Below, one piece after another: positions 43,129 through 54,723 of a stretch of 64,000 nucleotides of DNA. The notes beneath the pieces are model-generated. The model ran no database searches. It saw only the letters and a list, made by a program, of their open reading frames with translations, and had not been told where the DNA came from. Source of the DNA: Symsagittifera roscoffensis (lineage: Eukaryota; Xenacoelomorpha; Acoela; Convolutidae). Each line of letters opens with the position of its first letter. Position 1 is the stretch's first letter. Where the stretch lies: NCBI RefSeq assembly GCF_963678635.1, contig NW_026970604.1, positions 89,246-153,245 on the forward strand. The letters are read 5' to 3'. Position numbers and translations under genes: made by a program.

Positions 43129-43662
43129 AAGCGTGTATCTCAATCGTGCTTAGCCATTCCCGGGTTAAGTTTCAACCATAACGCAGTAAACGTCGTCCAT
43201 AAAACTTGACAGTATCAACTCGATCACTATCTCTTAAACCGAACCGACTTTATTATTTGGCACGACGCTGTTAATAACTCTATTAGTCGACACCGTAGTA
43301 ATAACTTTAACGCACTAACTCCTAACCAGCTTAAGAAGATTCTTTTAAACTATAAACGTAATATTTATGCAATCGTTGACTGTAAACGTGTAGGCACGGA
43401 AGATATTTATAGTAAGTTGAAAGAGTCAGGTATACTGGTTATTAAAACAGTAACAGACCTGATTTCTAAAAGGAAGCAGAACCTCACTGAGTAAGGGCAA
43501 AAGTACTTAGAACTACACCAGGATCCTTCTCTAGAACTGAAAACGTTTGCGATCCTTCGGCGTTATAGCAAGAATTTGAAATATATTTTTTCAAAGAAAA
43601 ATACTTCTAAGCCAGGAAAACGCAAGCGGCAAGCTAATCGAAACAGAAGAAATGCCGAGTAG
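43129..43662 (+). pseudogene. BEL copy B upstream ORF, possible SGNH-like repeat protein
   Basis: One frame with two in-frame stops (TGA near 43210, TAA near 43492) ending at TAG 43660-43662. It contains DFIIWHDAVNNSISRHRSNN, then YKRNIYAIVDCKRVGTEDIY, GILVIKTVTDLISKRKQ and a basic tail. The copy C version (51340-51874) lines up in the same frame and even shares the TAA after NLTE. The D..IWHD..NN block recalls block III of SGNH/GDSL hydrolases, and proteins like this occur with repeats in other invertebrates, but a catalytic Ser block is not visible. It lies before gag, outside the usual BEL gene plan. Confidence 0.5.
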
Positions 43663-43829
43663 CAACTAGGAGTTAAATAAAGCGCTTCTCTAATGTTTGA
43701 TATTGTTTAATGAGTAATAATATAATTTATTGATACTAAAGTTAAGGTCTTAAATAATTATTCCCTTTTTTCTCTCAAACTGAGCAGTTGAGCGGTTGAG
43801 TAGAAGTGAACAAGTTTAAAGTAATCAAA

Positions 43830-45492
43830 ATAACAGAACAAATTGAGTTACAATATCGACTACTGATGAATGGTCGAACATCACTAGAAAATAAGCTTTC
43901 CGTAATTCACAGTCGCATAACTGAGAGTTAAGAGGGACCAATTCGGAAAACAAAAATAAACGCCTTAATTGAATCTTGCAAGAGCATTCTCGAAAAAGCA
44001 TTAGCTAAAAATGATGAATTTGTGATATTAGCTAAAAAACCGATAAACCTAGCAAATTATTAACGGAGTTGGCTGCATGGTGGGATAGGATAGTTAAAGT
44101 TAACGATGAAGTAACTGGTAAGGCTCGCGCTCATATGGAATCTAATCAAGCTTCAGAGGTCTCTGTCAGTGAAACTAGTCGATCAAAAGTTTCATCAAAA
44201 TCGGCAAAGTCCGGGTCGATCGAGCAAAGCTCAATGAAATCATTGAACCCCCAGTGAGCGCCGCAAAGAACTGCTCCTAGCGAAGATGAAGCGAGATGAG
44301 TTGGAAAAACAACATGGAGCAACCTTAAGACTGAAACAACGGGAAGCCATCATCAAAGAGCAACAGCATCTGATTGAGATGGAACGGAAACAACAAGAAA
44401 TTAAATATGAAATTGACCGTAAAGAGCAAGAATATCGTTTACGAATCGAAAAAGTTGGCTTGAAATGGAACGATTAAGCGAAGAAAATCGTATTAAAGTA
44501 GCTGAAGCAAAAATGGTTGAAACTGAATACCTCGATGAGTCTGAAATAGATCAGCATCTCGAGCTGGCGTCTTCAGTTGATCGTCGTTCTGACAGGGTAA
44601 ACGATTGGGTTGATCATGCATTAGAAAACCAAAAAGGACCCGAGGTAGTTCCGTCTTCTTCAAAGTTTGAAACCTGTATTAATATAGAAAGTGGTTCGCA
44701 TCAAAACAGAAATGTGTCCACAGCGGGAGCTTCACCTCGGCGATTTTGATTGTGATGAACAATGTTATCCCTATCAACCAACCGTCTCCTTCAGCGATGG
44801 AATCAAGCACGCTGTATCCACTAATCCTGAGCACGAAACGCAGTCATTGCCTATTTCCAATAACGCTACACTTTGCGAAAACAATACATCGTCATTTTGT
44901 AATCCAGCTGTAACAGGAGCTACCAATACTCCGGTATGCTGTTACTTCTCTGTACCTCATTCTTCGTCTTCCATTCAACATATCCCCGTCAACAACTTTA
45001 ATAACGATTCTCGAGTTGTTGGAAACATGCCCGCCATCTCCAATCAATACTCTGGATACACCCCTATGCCATTTTGTCACAAACACCTGCAAAGTTAATC
45101 TGCAGAAATCAAAACTTGCTATCACATAACGTGTATAGCAACCCTGCTTCAGTGAACAATCCGTTTAACGGACAGTCTGCCCTTATTAATCAGCCCAATG
45201 TGCCAATAACGTCCCAGTGGACACCCGCAGTCGCCCAATGTATCACTGGGGTAACAAGTGATGGTAACACGAACCCATCAGTTGGTGTTTTTTCATCCGT
45301 AACGCCCATATCTCAGCAACAATTCCCGCACGTATCAAGTGGTGGTACCGTTTACTATGGGTTTCCCAATCACGACGCATCAGCTGAAGACACTTACATA
45401 TATCAGCATCAACCTTTTGCGGCTGATCGTAGCAACACATTAACGTCGTTGCAACCAGCTCACCAGCCGCAAGCCGTGACACTGAATGACTG
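43830..45492 (+). pseudogene. gag: BEL copy B Gag, N-terminal half
   Basis: The start codon seen in copy C (52038) is ATA here (43830). The frame then shows helical sequence (KTKINALIESCKSILEKALA), a Lys/Ser-rich segment (SRSKVSSKSAKSGS), a long coiled coil (44286-44500), an acidic patch (DESEIDQHLELASSVDRRSD) and a Ser/Asn/Pro-rich linker. At least three frameshifts and several stops interrupt it. Gag assembles the particle that carries BEL RNA. Confidence 0.75.
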
Positions 45493-45529
45493 AGTCCAAG
45501 CTCTGTCAGTCTCAAAGAAGGATCCCCTT

Positions 45530-46094
45530 CCAGAATGGAAGCTGGCCGAGTACGATGGCAACCCGCTCCATTGGCACGAATGGTTTGGCCAATTTTGCAG
45601 TACTGTAGACGCAGCGTGCCTAGGCGATGATGTGAAGTTAACTTAATAAAAAACACTAGACGCTGGAAAAGCTAAGTCAGCCATAGCAGAGTTCGCATAC
45701 AGTAGAAGAATGTATAAGGATGCTCTGAAAGCTCCAGAGAGAAAGTTTGGCCAGCCACAAAACGTAATTACGGCCCACCTTGATAAGTTGTCCAGTTTCC
45801 CGCAGCTTCAAATGCACAACTCTGAGAACATCATTAGCTTCTCTGACCACTTCAAGTCTAGTGGCTGTCTTTAGGTCCTTTGACTATGAAGAAGATTTGA
45901 AAAGCATCTCTTTGTTGAATCAAGCTCATTCGAAAATTCCAACAAACGTGAGAGAATCGTGGTCGCTTTTTGTCGTGGAACGTAATTGGTCACGCCCGAA
46001 CCTAATTGACTTTAACAATTGGTTAAAAGATAAAGCAGAAGATCATGAGCAAATGAAAAATATGCCTGGAAAGCCCAAAGTCGAAGAGCCATGA
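45530..46094 (+). pseudogene. gag: BEL copy B Gag capsid-like domain (DUF1759)
   Basis: Begins WKLAEYDGNPLHWHEWFGQF; continues AKSAIAEFAYSRRMYKDALK and KFGQPQNVITAHLDKL, then SKIPTNVRESWSLFVVERNW. This is the DUF1759 domain of BEL/Pao Gag. A stop replaces a codon after DDVKLT and a frame change precedes the last part. Confidence 0.8.
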
Positions 46095-46731
46095 CGAGCT
46101 ATGACGAGTTTTTGCCTCGACAAGTACAGTTGAGAAAAAGTTTGAATATCCTTCTTGTATCCACTGCAAGGGGAAATATGCCTTGTGGAAGAGCTCTGTA
46201 TTTAAAGAGAAAACACCACCACAACGTTCGAAATTCTCTGCGGAAAACAAATTGTGCTTCTCCTGGTTACAAGGGAACCACTCATTCCGGCAATGTCCCA
46301 GAGCAACGAAATGCACCAAGCCAGGTTGCACTAGCACCCATAGTGTACTTCTCCATGGTGCTGAACGTGTTTTTCCTAGTCAAAATCCGGACCAAAATGA
46401 TAGCCATACAAGACCCAACGCTGGTCAAACAGGATCTAATACAGAGCCGGATAAAGCGAGCACAAACGCTGATCGAAAATCATTCAGCAAGAATATACCA
46501 AACGCAAGTTCGAATCATGCAGACATTAATCCCGTTCCGTTGGATGTAAGCTGCGAAATCTCGAACGACCAATCACCAATCATAACATCGAAAGGGTTAC
46601 TGCCCAAAATCAAGCTCCAAGTTTCCACCGATTTCCAGAGTGCTGATTGCTTAACATTGTGAGACTCAGCGTCTAGTCATTCCTGGATATCGGCTAAATT
46701 AGTCAAGTGTCTGAATCTTTCAGGAAGAGAT
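46091..46731 (+). pseudogene. gag: BEL copy B nucleocapsid zinc knuckles and protease start
   Basis: Frames at 46091-46549 and 46183-46662 together encode YPSCIHCKGKYALW, LCFSWLQGNHSFRQCPRATK and CTKPGCTSTHS (one knuckle Cys is Trp). After a hydrophilic linker comes the BEL DUF1758 protease start (LPKIKLQVSTDFQSADCLTL). A stop codon follows directly, just before the DSASSHSW active-site loop. Confidence 0.75.
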
Positions 46732-47847
46732 TTGGATTTCACAGTAAATGGTATTAACAAAAAGACTGTTGTTAAAACGAAACAAGTTCAGATGAAGGTA
46801 TCTTCTAACTTCGATGGATTCGAATACATATTCGAATTAACCGCATTTGTTAAGGATGAATTTAAAGTCGGTACCGATACCGTCAACAGCCCTGCATTAC
46901 AGAGCAAGTATCCGTACTTTGCTCCAATCAAACCAACTGTGTATAGCTACGCCGATATAGACAAAATAATTGGTCAAGACTCCTTCCATGCTATTCGGCC
47001 TGAGGAGTATTTCAGGAGTGAGGCCGATCAAAACACTTCGCCCGTCGCGGTTCGCCTTCCAATAGGCTGGGTCTTGAGCGGCCCAATGCCGACATCTACT
47101 GGTTTCCTTTCTACTTGTTTCAAATGCAATACGGATGATACCGAACTAGCTTGTCAAATCAAACGTTGGTATGAAATAGAGTCATACGGAGCCTACAAAC
47201 AGGTCGACTCCCGTTCAGCCGAGGACAAAAGGGAGGCTAAAATAATTCATTCCTCGACCGTCCATGATGGATCAAGATACGCTGTAGGTATGATTTGGGC
47301 AGAAGAATCTATCATGTTACCAAACAATTACTATTCCTCTTTGGTTCGGTTAAAATCGTTGGAAAAACGTTTAGCGAAAGATCCTCACTTAGGGGATCAA
47401 TACTCAAAAACTATCGAAGATGATTTGAGTAAAGGATACGTGATTCAAGTTCCTCCCCATAATTTTTCGAACCGCAGCATACGCGAGTGGTATCTTCCTT
47501 ACCATCCCGTGGTGAACCCAAACAAACCTGGTAAAGTGAGGCGTGTCCTTAAAGGAGCGTCTAAATTCCACGGTACGTCATTGAACAAATCGTTGCTAGT
47601 AGGACCCGACCTACTGCAAAACCTTGTGCTCGTTCTCCTCCGTTTTCGTCAACATCATTTTGCCGTATCGGCTGGAATTGAAGGGATGTTTCTACAAGTC
47701 GGCGTCCTTCCAGAGGACCAACCATCTCTTCGTTTTCTGTGGCGGGAGGACCCCACAACCGATGTGGTTGTACACCAGACATATCTTTGGAGCGAGAGAT
47801 TTGCCAACGTGTGCAAATTATGCATTGCAACGGACTGCAATGGATAA
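46732..47847 (+). pseudogene. pol: BEL copy B Pol: protease end, linker and N-terminal RT
   Basis: A 371-codon open stretch, the longest ORF in the window. It runs from the protease C-terminus (FELTAFVKDEFKVGTDTVNS) through the LIIGQDSFHA-type and LPIGWVLSG region to the RT fingers (EWYLPYHPVVNPNKPGKVRR) and palm (AGIEGMFLQVGVLPEDQPSL, RFLWREDP). In the palm motif the first catalytic Asp (DIEGMF in copies A and C) is Gly. It ends in a frame change after IATDCNG. Confidence 0.85.
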
Positions 47848-48139
47848 TCAGGCGATGTTGCCTGACGCAGCGTCCGCAGTTCTAGAGAAACTTTATATGA
47901 ACGACTACCTAGACTCCTTTGTTGACCCTGATGTTGCATTTAAAACGAGTCAAGAGTTGATTACACTGTTAGCTCTAGGTGGTTTTAACTTAACTAAGTT
48001 CATTAAAAACGTAACTAAATTTAATAAAGAGTTAAACACGCCCCAAAGCGCGCCGCAATAGGAAAGTAAAATTATTGTAACTTGTGGGGATAATTCTTCC
48101 CATGTTCTTGGTCTGAAGTGGGACCATATCGACGACACT
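47848..48139 (+). pseudogene. pol: BEL copy B RT palm and thumb
   Basis: Overlaps the frame 47624-48061. The catalytic box at 47894-47905 reads YMND where YMDD is expected, followed by YLDSF. The region between 48000 and 48140 connects to RNase H. Two of the three RT carboxylates are therefore lost. Confidence 0.8.
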
Positions 48140-48919
48140 TTGGTCGTAAGCCGTGTTGTTAACCGTGAACTTAAAAATTCGATAACACAGCGAACAGTAT
48201 TAAAATTTGTTTCTTCCGTTTTCGACCCCATAGATCTCGTAGCGCCCTATACCGTAAGAGCGCGATTATTGTTGAAAGAAATATGGAGCATTCATGGCCA
48301 ACAATTGGATGATGAGCTACCCGTTGATATCAAGACAAAATTTCTTGCCTGCCACTTTGGTTCGCCATCTCTAGAAAAAATGAGTATAAAGCGCAGCTAC
48401 TTCTCCGCACCAGTCGATTTGGTTGAGTTACACATGTTCGGTGACAGCTCAGAAGAAGTTTTTTGTGCTGTAGCTTTTCTTCGCGCCCGTGTGAAAACTT
48501 CACTCGAAACACAAGTTGCCTTCGTCTTTGGAAAATCTAGAGTCGCGCCCAGGAAAGCGCTTTCCATCTCGAAGCTTGAACTGCAGGCCGCGTTACTCGC
48601 TACCCGCTTGAAGGAAGATGTCCTCAAAGCTCTAACCATTCCTGTGTCAAACACGTTCATGTGGACTGACAGCACCACTGTGCTCCAGTGGTTAAACTCA
48701 GGTAGTAAGCAACCCACGTTCGTGGCAAACCGGATTGGAGAGATTCTGAAAAGTACGACCGTAGACCAGTGGTTTCACGTCTTAAGTGGAGACAACCCTG
48801 CTGATACGGGAACCAGAGGAATCTCAGCGGAGTCCTTAAGAACAAGCAGCTGCGTAAACGGGCCAAGTCTGCTGAAAAATGGCGAGTGGCCTTTCAAGCC
48901 GAGCATAGAAGTACTTTAG
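48140..48919 (+). pseudogene. pol: BEL copy B RNase H
   Basis: A 259-codon open stretch. The first 80 residues hold the post-RT segment (FVSSVFDPIDLVAPYTVRAR). RNase H follows with LHMFGDSSEEVFCAVAFLRA (Asp), LSISKLELQAALLATRL (Glu), TFMWTDSTTVLQWLNSG (Asp) and VLSGDNPADTGTRG (Asp), all four positions intact. It ends where the integrase linker begins, at a TAG. Confidence 0.88.
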
Positions 48920-50498
48920 AAACTCCGCCTGGCTGGTCCCGCCTGTGACCCTAATGAAGGTTTAGAGCAGGCCTCTAATTTTTCAAACGTTGCACAAAAA
49001 CAAAAACAGCCCATTTTATTTGCATGGGAAGAATTCAGCTCGTTTCGTAAACTCCAGCGAGTGGTTGCCTTCATTCTCAGACTTAGTCCGAAACACCGGC
49101 ACTACCGCACTAAAGCCCAGGAAATAACCGATCCGGTTGAATTAGAAACCGCCAATCAACGACTTCTGTTGATTTCCCAAAAGGAATCTTTTGAAGCGGA
49201 ATATTTACTCCTGTCCCGCGACAAAACCGTCAAAAAGTCTAGTCGTATCACACAATATGCAACGTTTATGGGTCCTGCATTCCTCATTCATTCAACCGGG
49301 CGAATTCGCCGCCTAGTTGAAACTGAATATGACACAACACCCCAAAATCCTTGATGGAAGGCATACTCTGGTGAAATTGTTCGTAAGTGATATTCACTAT
49401 CGCTATCAGCACCAGTTCTTAGACTACCTGCGAGCTGTAATTCACTTAGAGTTCGAAATCTTGAGCCTTCGCTCTTTATTAAAGTCCATTGAAGTCCACT
49501 GCCTTATAATTAGGAGCGCAAAGCCAAAACTGTCACACCTATGATGGCAGAGCTTCCAGTTGAAAGGCTTGGTTGCCGCCAGTCTCCCTTCACAAACTGT
49601 GGTGTTGATTATTTTGGACCATTTTACGTCTCAATCAGGAGTTCTGAAAAACGATGGTGCTTCCTTTTATATGTATGACCACAAGAGCTGTACATATTGA
49701 GATTGTCTCATTCATGGACACGAGTTCGTGTGTAATGGGAATCGAAAGATTCATTGCCCGTCGCGGCACTCCATCAGTCATTTGGTCTGATAACGGCACC
49801 AGTTTTGTGGGAGTCGAAAAAAACTCTTGAATTGTATTCAGTCGTGGAACGGACAAGCACCCCCAGAGCTGGCGAAAAAGGTTATTAAGTGGAAATTTAA
49901 CCCACCGGCAGCCCCGCATCACGGTGGTTCTTGGAAACGTCTCGTTCGGTGTTGTAAAATGGTATTCTACGAAATAATAGGAAGTAGAAAGCTCACTCCC
50001 GAAGTCCTTGAAACAATTTTCTGTCTTGTACAACAATCACTGAACGCTCGACCTATAACATCAGTAAGTGCAAGTCCGGATGGTTTCGAAGTGTTAACTC
50101 CTAATCGTTTTTTGTTGAGCCGAAATGGTACCAGCTTCCCTTCTCTCTCTTTCCAGGAGCACTTCGACCATCGAAAGCAATATATCCGAGCGCAAAGCTA
50201 CGCCAACGCAATTTGGAGTTGTTGGCTGCGAGATGATGTGCCAGCGCTGAATAAACGCATTAAGTTGCACTCCGATAGTGACGTTATTTTAAAAACAGGT
50301 GATTTAGTGTGGGTTGTTGACGAACGCAGCACAAGGGGACACTACTCTCTGGCTCGTATAGAAACCCTTAATTACGGAAAAGACAACAGCCCGATCCGCC
50401 GTTGTTACCACCCGCACCGGGGAGCTAACTCGACCGGCCGTAAAACTCGCACCCGTTTTCGCTCCTTTGGGCGCGGAAGATGTTCGCGCTTAAATTAA
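48920..50498 (+). pseudogene. pol: BEL copy B integrase and C-terminal domain
   Basis: Several frames. 49061-49354 is the linker before integrase. At about 49560-49800 pieces of the catalytic core appear across frames (a GVDYFGPF-type start, CLTTRAVHIEIV in broken form, and IWSDNGTSFVG with the second Asp). 49827-50498 is open for 223 codons: PPAAPHHGGSWKRLVRCCKM (HHGG-W-R near the catalytic Glu), LVQQSLNARPIT, then a chromodomain-less tail with TGDLVWVVDERSTRGHYSLA, the DUF5641 C-terminal domain of BEL integrases. The final codons run into the 3' LTR. Confidence 0.85.
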
Positions 50499-50792
50499 TC
50501 TTAAATTAATGACGTCATTATAGCGCGAACGTGAAAAGGCTAAAATTAGATTTTCTTAGACAAAAGGCCTCAAAAACTACTGGTTTGTCCGATTAAGGTC
50601 AGTTCGCCATCAAAAATTTTTATAGATTTTTGAAATTGTTGGAAACCGTATTGCTAAAAATGTTAACCGAAAAATGTTTAACCCATTGTTTCAGATATTA
50701 CTTATTCTTTATATTATCTGTTAAATTGCCGGTAATTTACAGATATTGAAGCAGGTTTTTGTAGGTCTTACAGGATACGAGAGTGCGGCACA
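50481..50792 (+). repeat. BEL copy B 3' LTR (312 bp)
   Basis: Starts TGTTCGCGCTTAAATTAATC, ends GAGAGTGCGGCACA. A direct repeat of 41209-41520, followed by the CTTTC target duplication at 50793-50797. Confidence 0.9.
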
Positions 50793-51101
50793 CTTTCCAC
50801 CTCCAATTTATTTCATATCATTCTCAAAGCTTCAGATTTTATCCTTCAGTGAATATATTTCTTGTTGAAGCTTGGTTATTTTCGAATTGATGTGATCGGG
50901 CTTCATATCTATTTTGCAACCTGGATGTTTCGTTTGCCATTCGTATATCTTGTTGTGTTTCAAATATTCAAGTCTCACTCTGTCTTCTTTTTGCTGTCTA
51001 TCGAGCTGCGAGACTTCGTAATATATTTTCAGTTGCGTTTTAACAGTGTTGAACTTAAAATCTGAGTCGTCAGCGTTTTCCAGTGCGTCTTTAGCTTCCA
51101 T
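50793..51101 (-). pseudogene. Coiled-coil protein fragment, upstream part, cut by BEL insertion
   Basis: From ATG 51101 (the frame is open further upstream) the minus strand encodes a charged helical protein (MEAKDALENADDSDFKFNTV, YYEVSQLDRQQKEDRVRLEY, INSKITKLQQEIYSLKDKI) and stops at 50832, about 35 bp before the LTR. Across the insertion the sequence resumes at 41208 with more coiled coil. The two frames do not join directly: an intron, a frameshift or decay must lie between. Unrecognised; the heptad pattern is clear. Confidence 0.5.
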
Positions 51102-51209
51102 AAACCTTGTTTGGAAATGGTTTAACTGATTACGTTTATTTTGCAGAAAGTAATGAACGTATTTGGAAAATTGTCGAAAACAAAACTCAAATTTTTGAAA
51201 AAAAATTCT

Positions 51210-51874
51210 GAAAAAAGGATGCTTATTCTTGAAACGTGGTGCAGCTAACTAAACTAGATCCCTTCCTCTAAAGTTGGTTTAATTCATTTAATGATCATAC
51301 TAGCTGCTAGCTCGCTGCACCACGCTTTGAAAATACTTTCGCCCGCTTAGCAAAAGCGTGTATCTCAATCGTGCATAGCCATTCCCGGCTTAAGTTTCAA
51401 CCATAAAGCAGTAAACGTCACTAAAATTTGTCAGTATCAACTTGATCACTATGTCCTTAACCGAAGCGACATTGTTATTTGACACGACGCCGTTTATAAC
51501 TCTATTAGTCGACACCGCAGTATTAATTTTAACGCACTAACCAGATTAAGAGGATTCTTTTAAACTATAAATGTAATATTTATGCAATCGTTTACTGTAA
51601 ACGTGTAGGCACGGAAGATATTTATAGTCAGTTGAAAGAGTCAGGTATACTGGTTATTAAAAAAGTAACAGACCTGGTTTCTAAAAGGAAGCAGAACCTC
51701 ACTGAGTAAGGGCAAAAGTACTTAGAACTACACCAGGATCCTTCTCTAGAACTGAAAACGTTTGCGATCCTTCGGCGTTATAGCAAGAATTTGAAATATA
51801 TTATTTCAAAGAAAAATACTTCTAAGCCAGGAAAACGCAAGCGGCAAGCTAATCGAAACAGAAAAAAATGCTGA
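51210..51874 (+). pseudogene. BEL copy C leader and upstream ORF
   Basis: Homology to copy B begins near 51225. The upstream ORF (51340-51874) covers the D-x-IW-x-HDAV region (with a stop for Trp), then YCKRVGTEDIYSQLKESGIL, DLVSKRKQNLTE, a TAA shared with copy B, and the basic tail. Copy C has no LTR of its own here; the LTR at 50481 is separated from it by coiled-coil gene sequence and belongs to copy B. Confidence 0.6.
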
Positions 51875-52037
51875 GCAGCAACTAGGAGTTAAATGAAGTG
51901 CTTCTATAATGTGTGATATTGTTCAATGAGTCCTAATATAAATTACTGACACATAAGTTAAGGTTTTAATTTAATTTTTCCTTTTTCTCTCAAACTGAGC
52001 AGTTGAGTAGAATTGAACAATTTTATAATTAATCAAG

Positions 52038-53723
52038 ATGACAAAACAAACAGAGTTAAATTAACGACGGTTGATGAATGGTAGAACATCACTAGAAAAT
52101 GAGCTTTCCGTAGTTCACAGTCGCATAATTGAGAGTTTAGAGGGACCAATTCGGAAAACAAAAATAAACGCCCTAATTGAATCTTGCAAGAGCATTCTCG
52201 AAAAAGCATTAGCTAAAAATGATGAACTTGTGATATAAGCTAAAAAACCGATAAACCTAGCAAATTATTAACGGAGTTGGCTGCATGGTGGGATAGGATA
52301 GTAAAAGTTAACGATGAAGTAACTGGTAAGGCTCGCGCTCATATGGAATCTAATCAAGCTTCAGAGGTCTCTGTCAGTGAAACTAGTCGATCAAAAGTTT
52401 CATCAAAATCGGCAAAGTCCGGGTCGAGTTAGCAAAGCTCAATGAAATCATTGACCCCCCAGTGAGCGCCGTAAAGAACTGCTCCTAGCGAAGATGAAGC
52501 GAGATGATTTGGAAAAACAACATGGAGCAACCTTAAGACTGAAACAACGGGAAGCTATCATCGAAGAGCAACAGCATCAAATTGTGATGGAACAGAAACA
52601 ACAAAAAATTAATATTGAAATTGACCGTATTGAGCAAGAGTATTGTTTACAAATAGAAAAAAGTCGACTTGAAATGGAACGATTAAGCGAAGAAAATCGT
52701 ATTAAAGTAGCTGAAGCAAAATGGTTGAAACTGAATACCTCGAAGAGGCTGAAATAGATCAGCATCTCGAGCTGGCGTCTTCGGTTGATCGTTGTTCTGA
52801 CAGGGTAAACGACTGGGTTGATCACGCATTAGAAAACCAAAAAAGTCCCGAGGTAGTTCCGTCTTCTTCGAAGTTTGCAATCTGTATAATTACAGAAAGT
52901 AGTTCGCATCAACACAGAAATGTGTCCACAGCGGTAGCTTCACCTCGGCCATCCTCGCCGGAACAGACTCTTGATTGTGATCAACAATGTTATCCCTCTC
53001 AACTAACCCTTTCCTTCAGCAATGGCAATGGAATCAAGCACGCTGTATCCACTAATCCTGAGCACGAACCGCAGTCATTGCCTGTTTCAAATAACGCTGC
53101 ACTTTGCGAAAACAATACATCGTCAATTTTTAATCCAAATGTAACAGCAGCTACCAATACTGCGGTATGCTGTTACTTCTCTCTATCCCATCCTTCGTCT
53201 TCCATTGAACATATCCCCGTCAACAACTTTAATAACGATTCTCGAGTTGTTGGAAACTTGCCCGCCATCTCCAATCAATTCTTTGGAAACACCCCCATGC
53301 CATGTTGTCACAAACACCTGCAAATTTAATCTGCAGAAATCAAATATGCTATCACATAACGTGTATAGCAATCCTGCGTCAGTGAACAATCCGTTTAGCG
53401 GACATTCTGCCGTTATTAGTCAGCCCAATGTGCCACTAATGTCCCAGTGGACACCCGCAGTCACCCAATGTATCACTGGGGTAACAAGTGATGGCAACAC
53501 GAACCCATCAGTTGATGTTTTTTCATCCGTAACGCCAACCTCTCAGCAACAATTCCCGCACGTATCAAGTGTTGGTACCGTTTACTATGGGTTTCCCAAT
53601 CACGACGCATCAGCTGAAAATACTTACATATATCAGCAGCAACCTTTTGCAGCTTATCCTAGCAACACATTGCCGTCGTTGCAATCAAATCCCCAACCGC
53701 AAGCGATGACACTGAATGACTGA
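52038..53723 (+). pseudogene. gag: BEL copy C Gag, N-terminal half
   Basis: ATG at 52038 (MTKQTELN, then a stop), helical IESCKSILEKALAKNDELV, Ser-rich segment, coiled coil 52494-52740, acidic patch and a Ser/Asn/Pro-rich linker (52721-53329, then 53205-53723 in another frame). Better preserved than in copies A and B, but with several stops and shifts. It ends at TGA 53721-53723. Confidence 0.75.
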
Positions 53724-54308
53724 ATGAACCCGCTCCAATGGCACGAATGGTTTGGCCAGTTTTGCAGTACTGTAGAACCAGGGTCCTTAAGCGATGATGT
53801 GAAGTTAACTCATTTGAAAACACTAGTCGCTGGAAAAGCTAAGTCAGCCATAGCAGAGTTCGCATACAGTAGAAGAAAGTATAAGGATGCTCTGAAAACT
53901 CTAGAAAGAAAGTTTGGCCAGCCAAAAAACGTAATTACGGCCCACCTTGATATGTTGTTCAGTTTCCAGCAACTTCGAATGCACAACTCTGAGAACATCA
54001 TCAGCTTCTCGATAACCATTTCAAGTCTAGTGGCTGTCTTTAGGTCCTTTGACTATGAAGAAGATTTGAAAAGCATCTCTTTGTTGAATCAAGCTCATTC
54101 GAAAATTCCAACAAACGTGAGAGAATCGTGGTCGCTTTTTGTCGTGGAACGTAATTGGTCACGCCCGAACCTAATTGACTTTAACAATTGGTTAAACGAT
54201 AAAGCAGAAGATCATGAGCAAATAAAAAATATGCCTGGAAAGCCCAAAGTCGAAGAGCCATCCAAAACTAAAGCTCTGACGAGTTTTTGCCTCGACAAGT
54301 ACAGTTGA
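53724..54308 (+). pseudogene. gag: BEL copy C Gag capsid-like domain (DUF1759)
   Basis: A 194-codon open stretch starting MNPLQWHEWFGQFCSTVEPG and including KTLVAGKAKSAIAEFAYSRR, the intact form of the domain broken in copies A and B. It ends in SKTKALTSFCLDKYS after a shift relative to the next frame. Confidence 0.85.
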
Positions 54309-54723
54309 GAAAAAGTTTGAATATCCTTTTTGTATCCACTGCAAGGGGAAACATGCCTTGTGGAAGAGCTCTGTATTTAAAGAGAAAACACCACCACAAC
54401 GTTCGAAATTCTCTGTGGAAAACAAATTGTGCTTCTCCTGCTTACAAAGGAGCCACGCATTCCGGCAATATCCCAGAGCAAAGAAATGCACCAAACCAGG
54501 TTGCACTAGCACCCATAGTGTACTTCTCCATGGTGCTGAACGTGTTTATCCTAGTCGAAATCCCGACAAAAAGGATAGCCACACATGACCTAACGCTGGT
54601 CAAACAAGAACTAATGCAGCCGGATAAAGCGAGCACAAACGCTGATAGAAAATCATTCAGCAAGAATATACCAAACTCAAGTTTGAATCATGCAGACACT
54701 AATCCCGTTCCGTTGGATGTCAG
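54309..54723 (+). pseudogene. gag: BEL copy C nucleocapsid zinc-knuckle region
   Basis: Two frames give CIHCKGKHALWKSSVF, LCFSCLQRSHAFRQY (the last Cys is Tyr) and CTKPGCTSTHSVLLHGAERV, followed by a hydrophilic linker. Confidence 0.75.

Noticed and set aside
49635-50036. 133-codon minus-strand ORF
   Set aside because: Antisense shadow of BEL copy B integrase.
50481-50792. This LTR as the 5' LTR of BEL copy C
   Set aside because: The CTTTC duplication and flanking coiled-coil gene pair it with 41209-41520; copy C starts 400 bp further on without an LTR.
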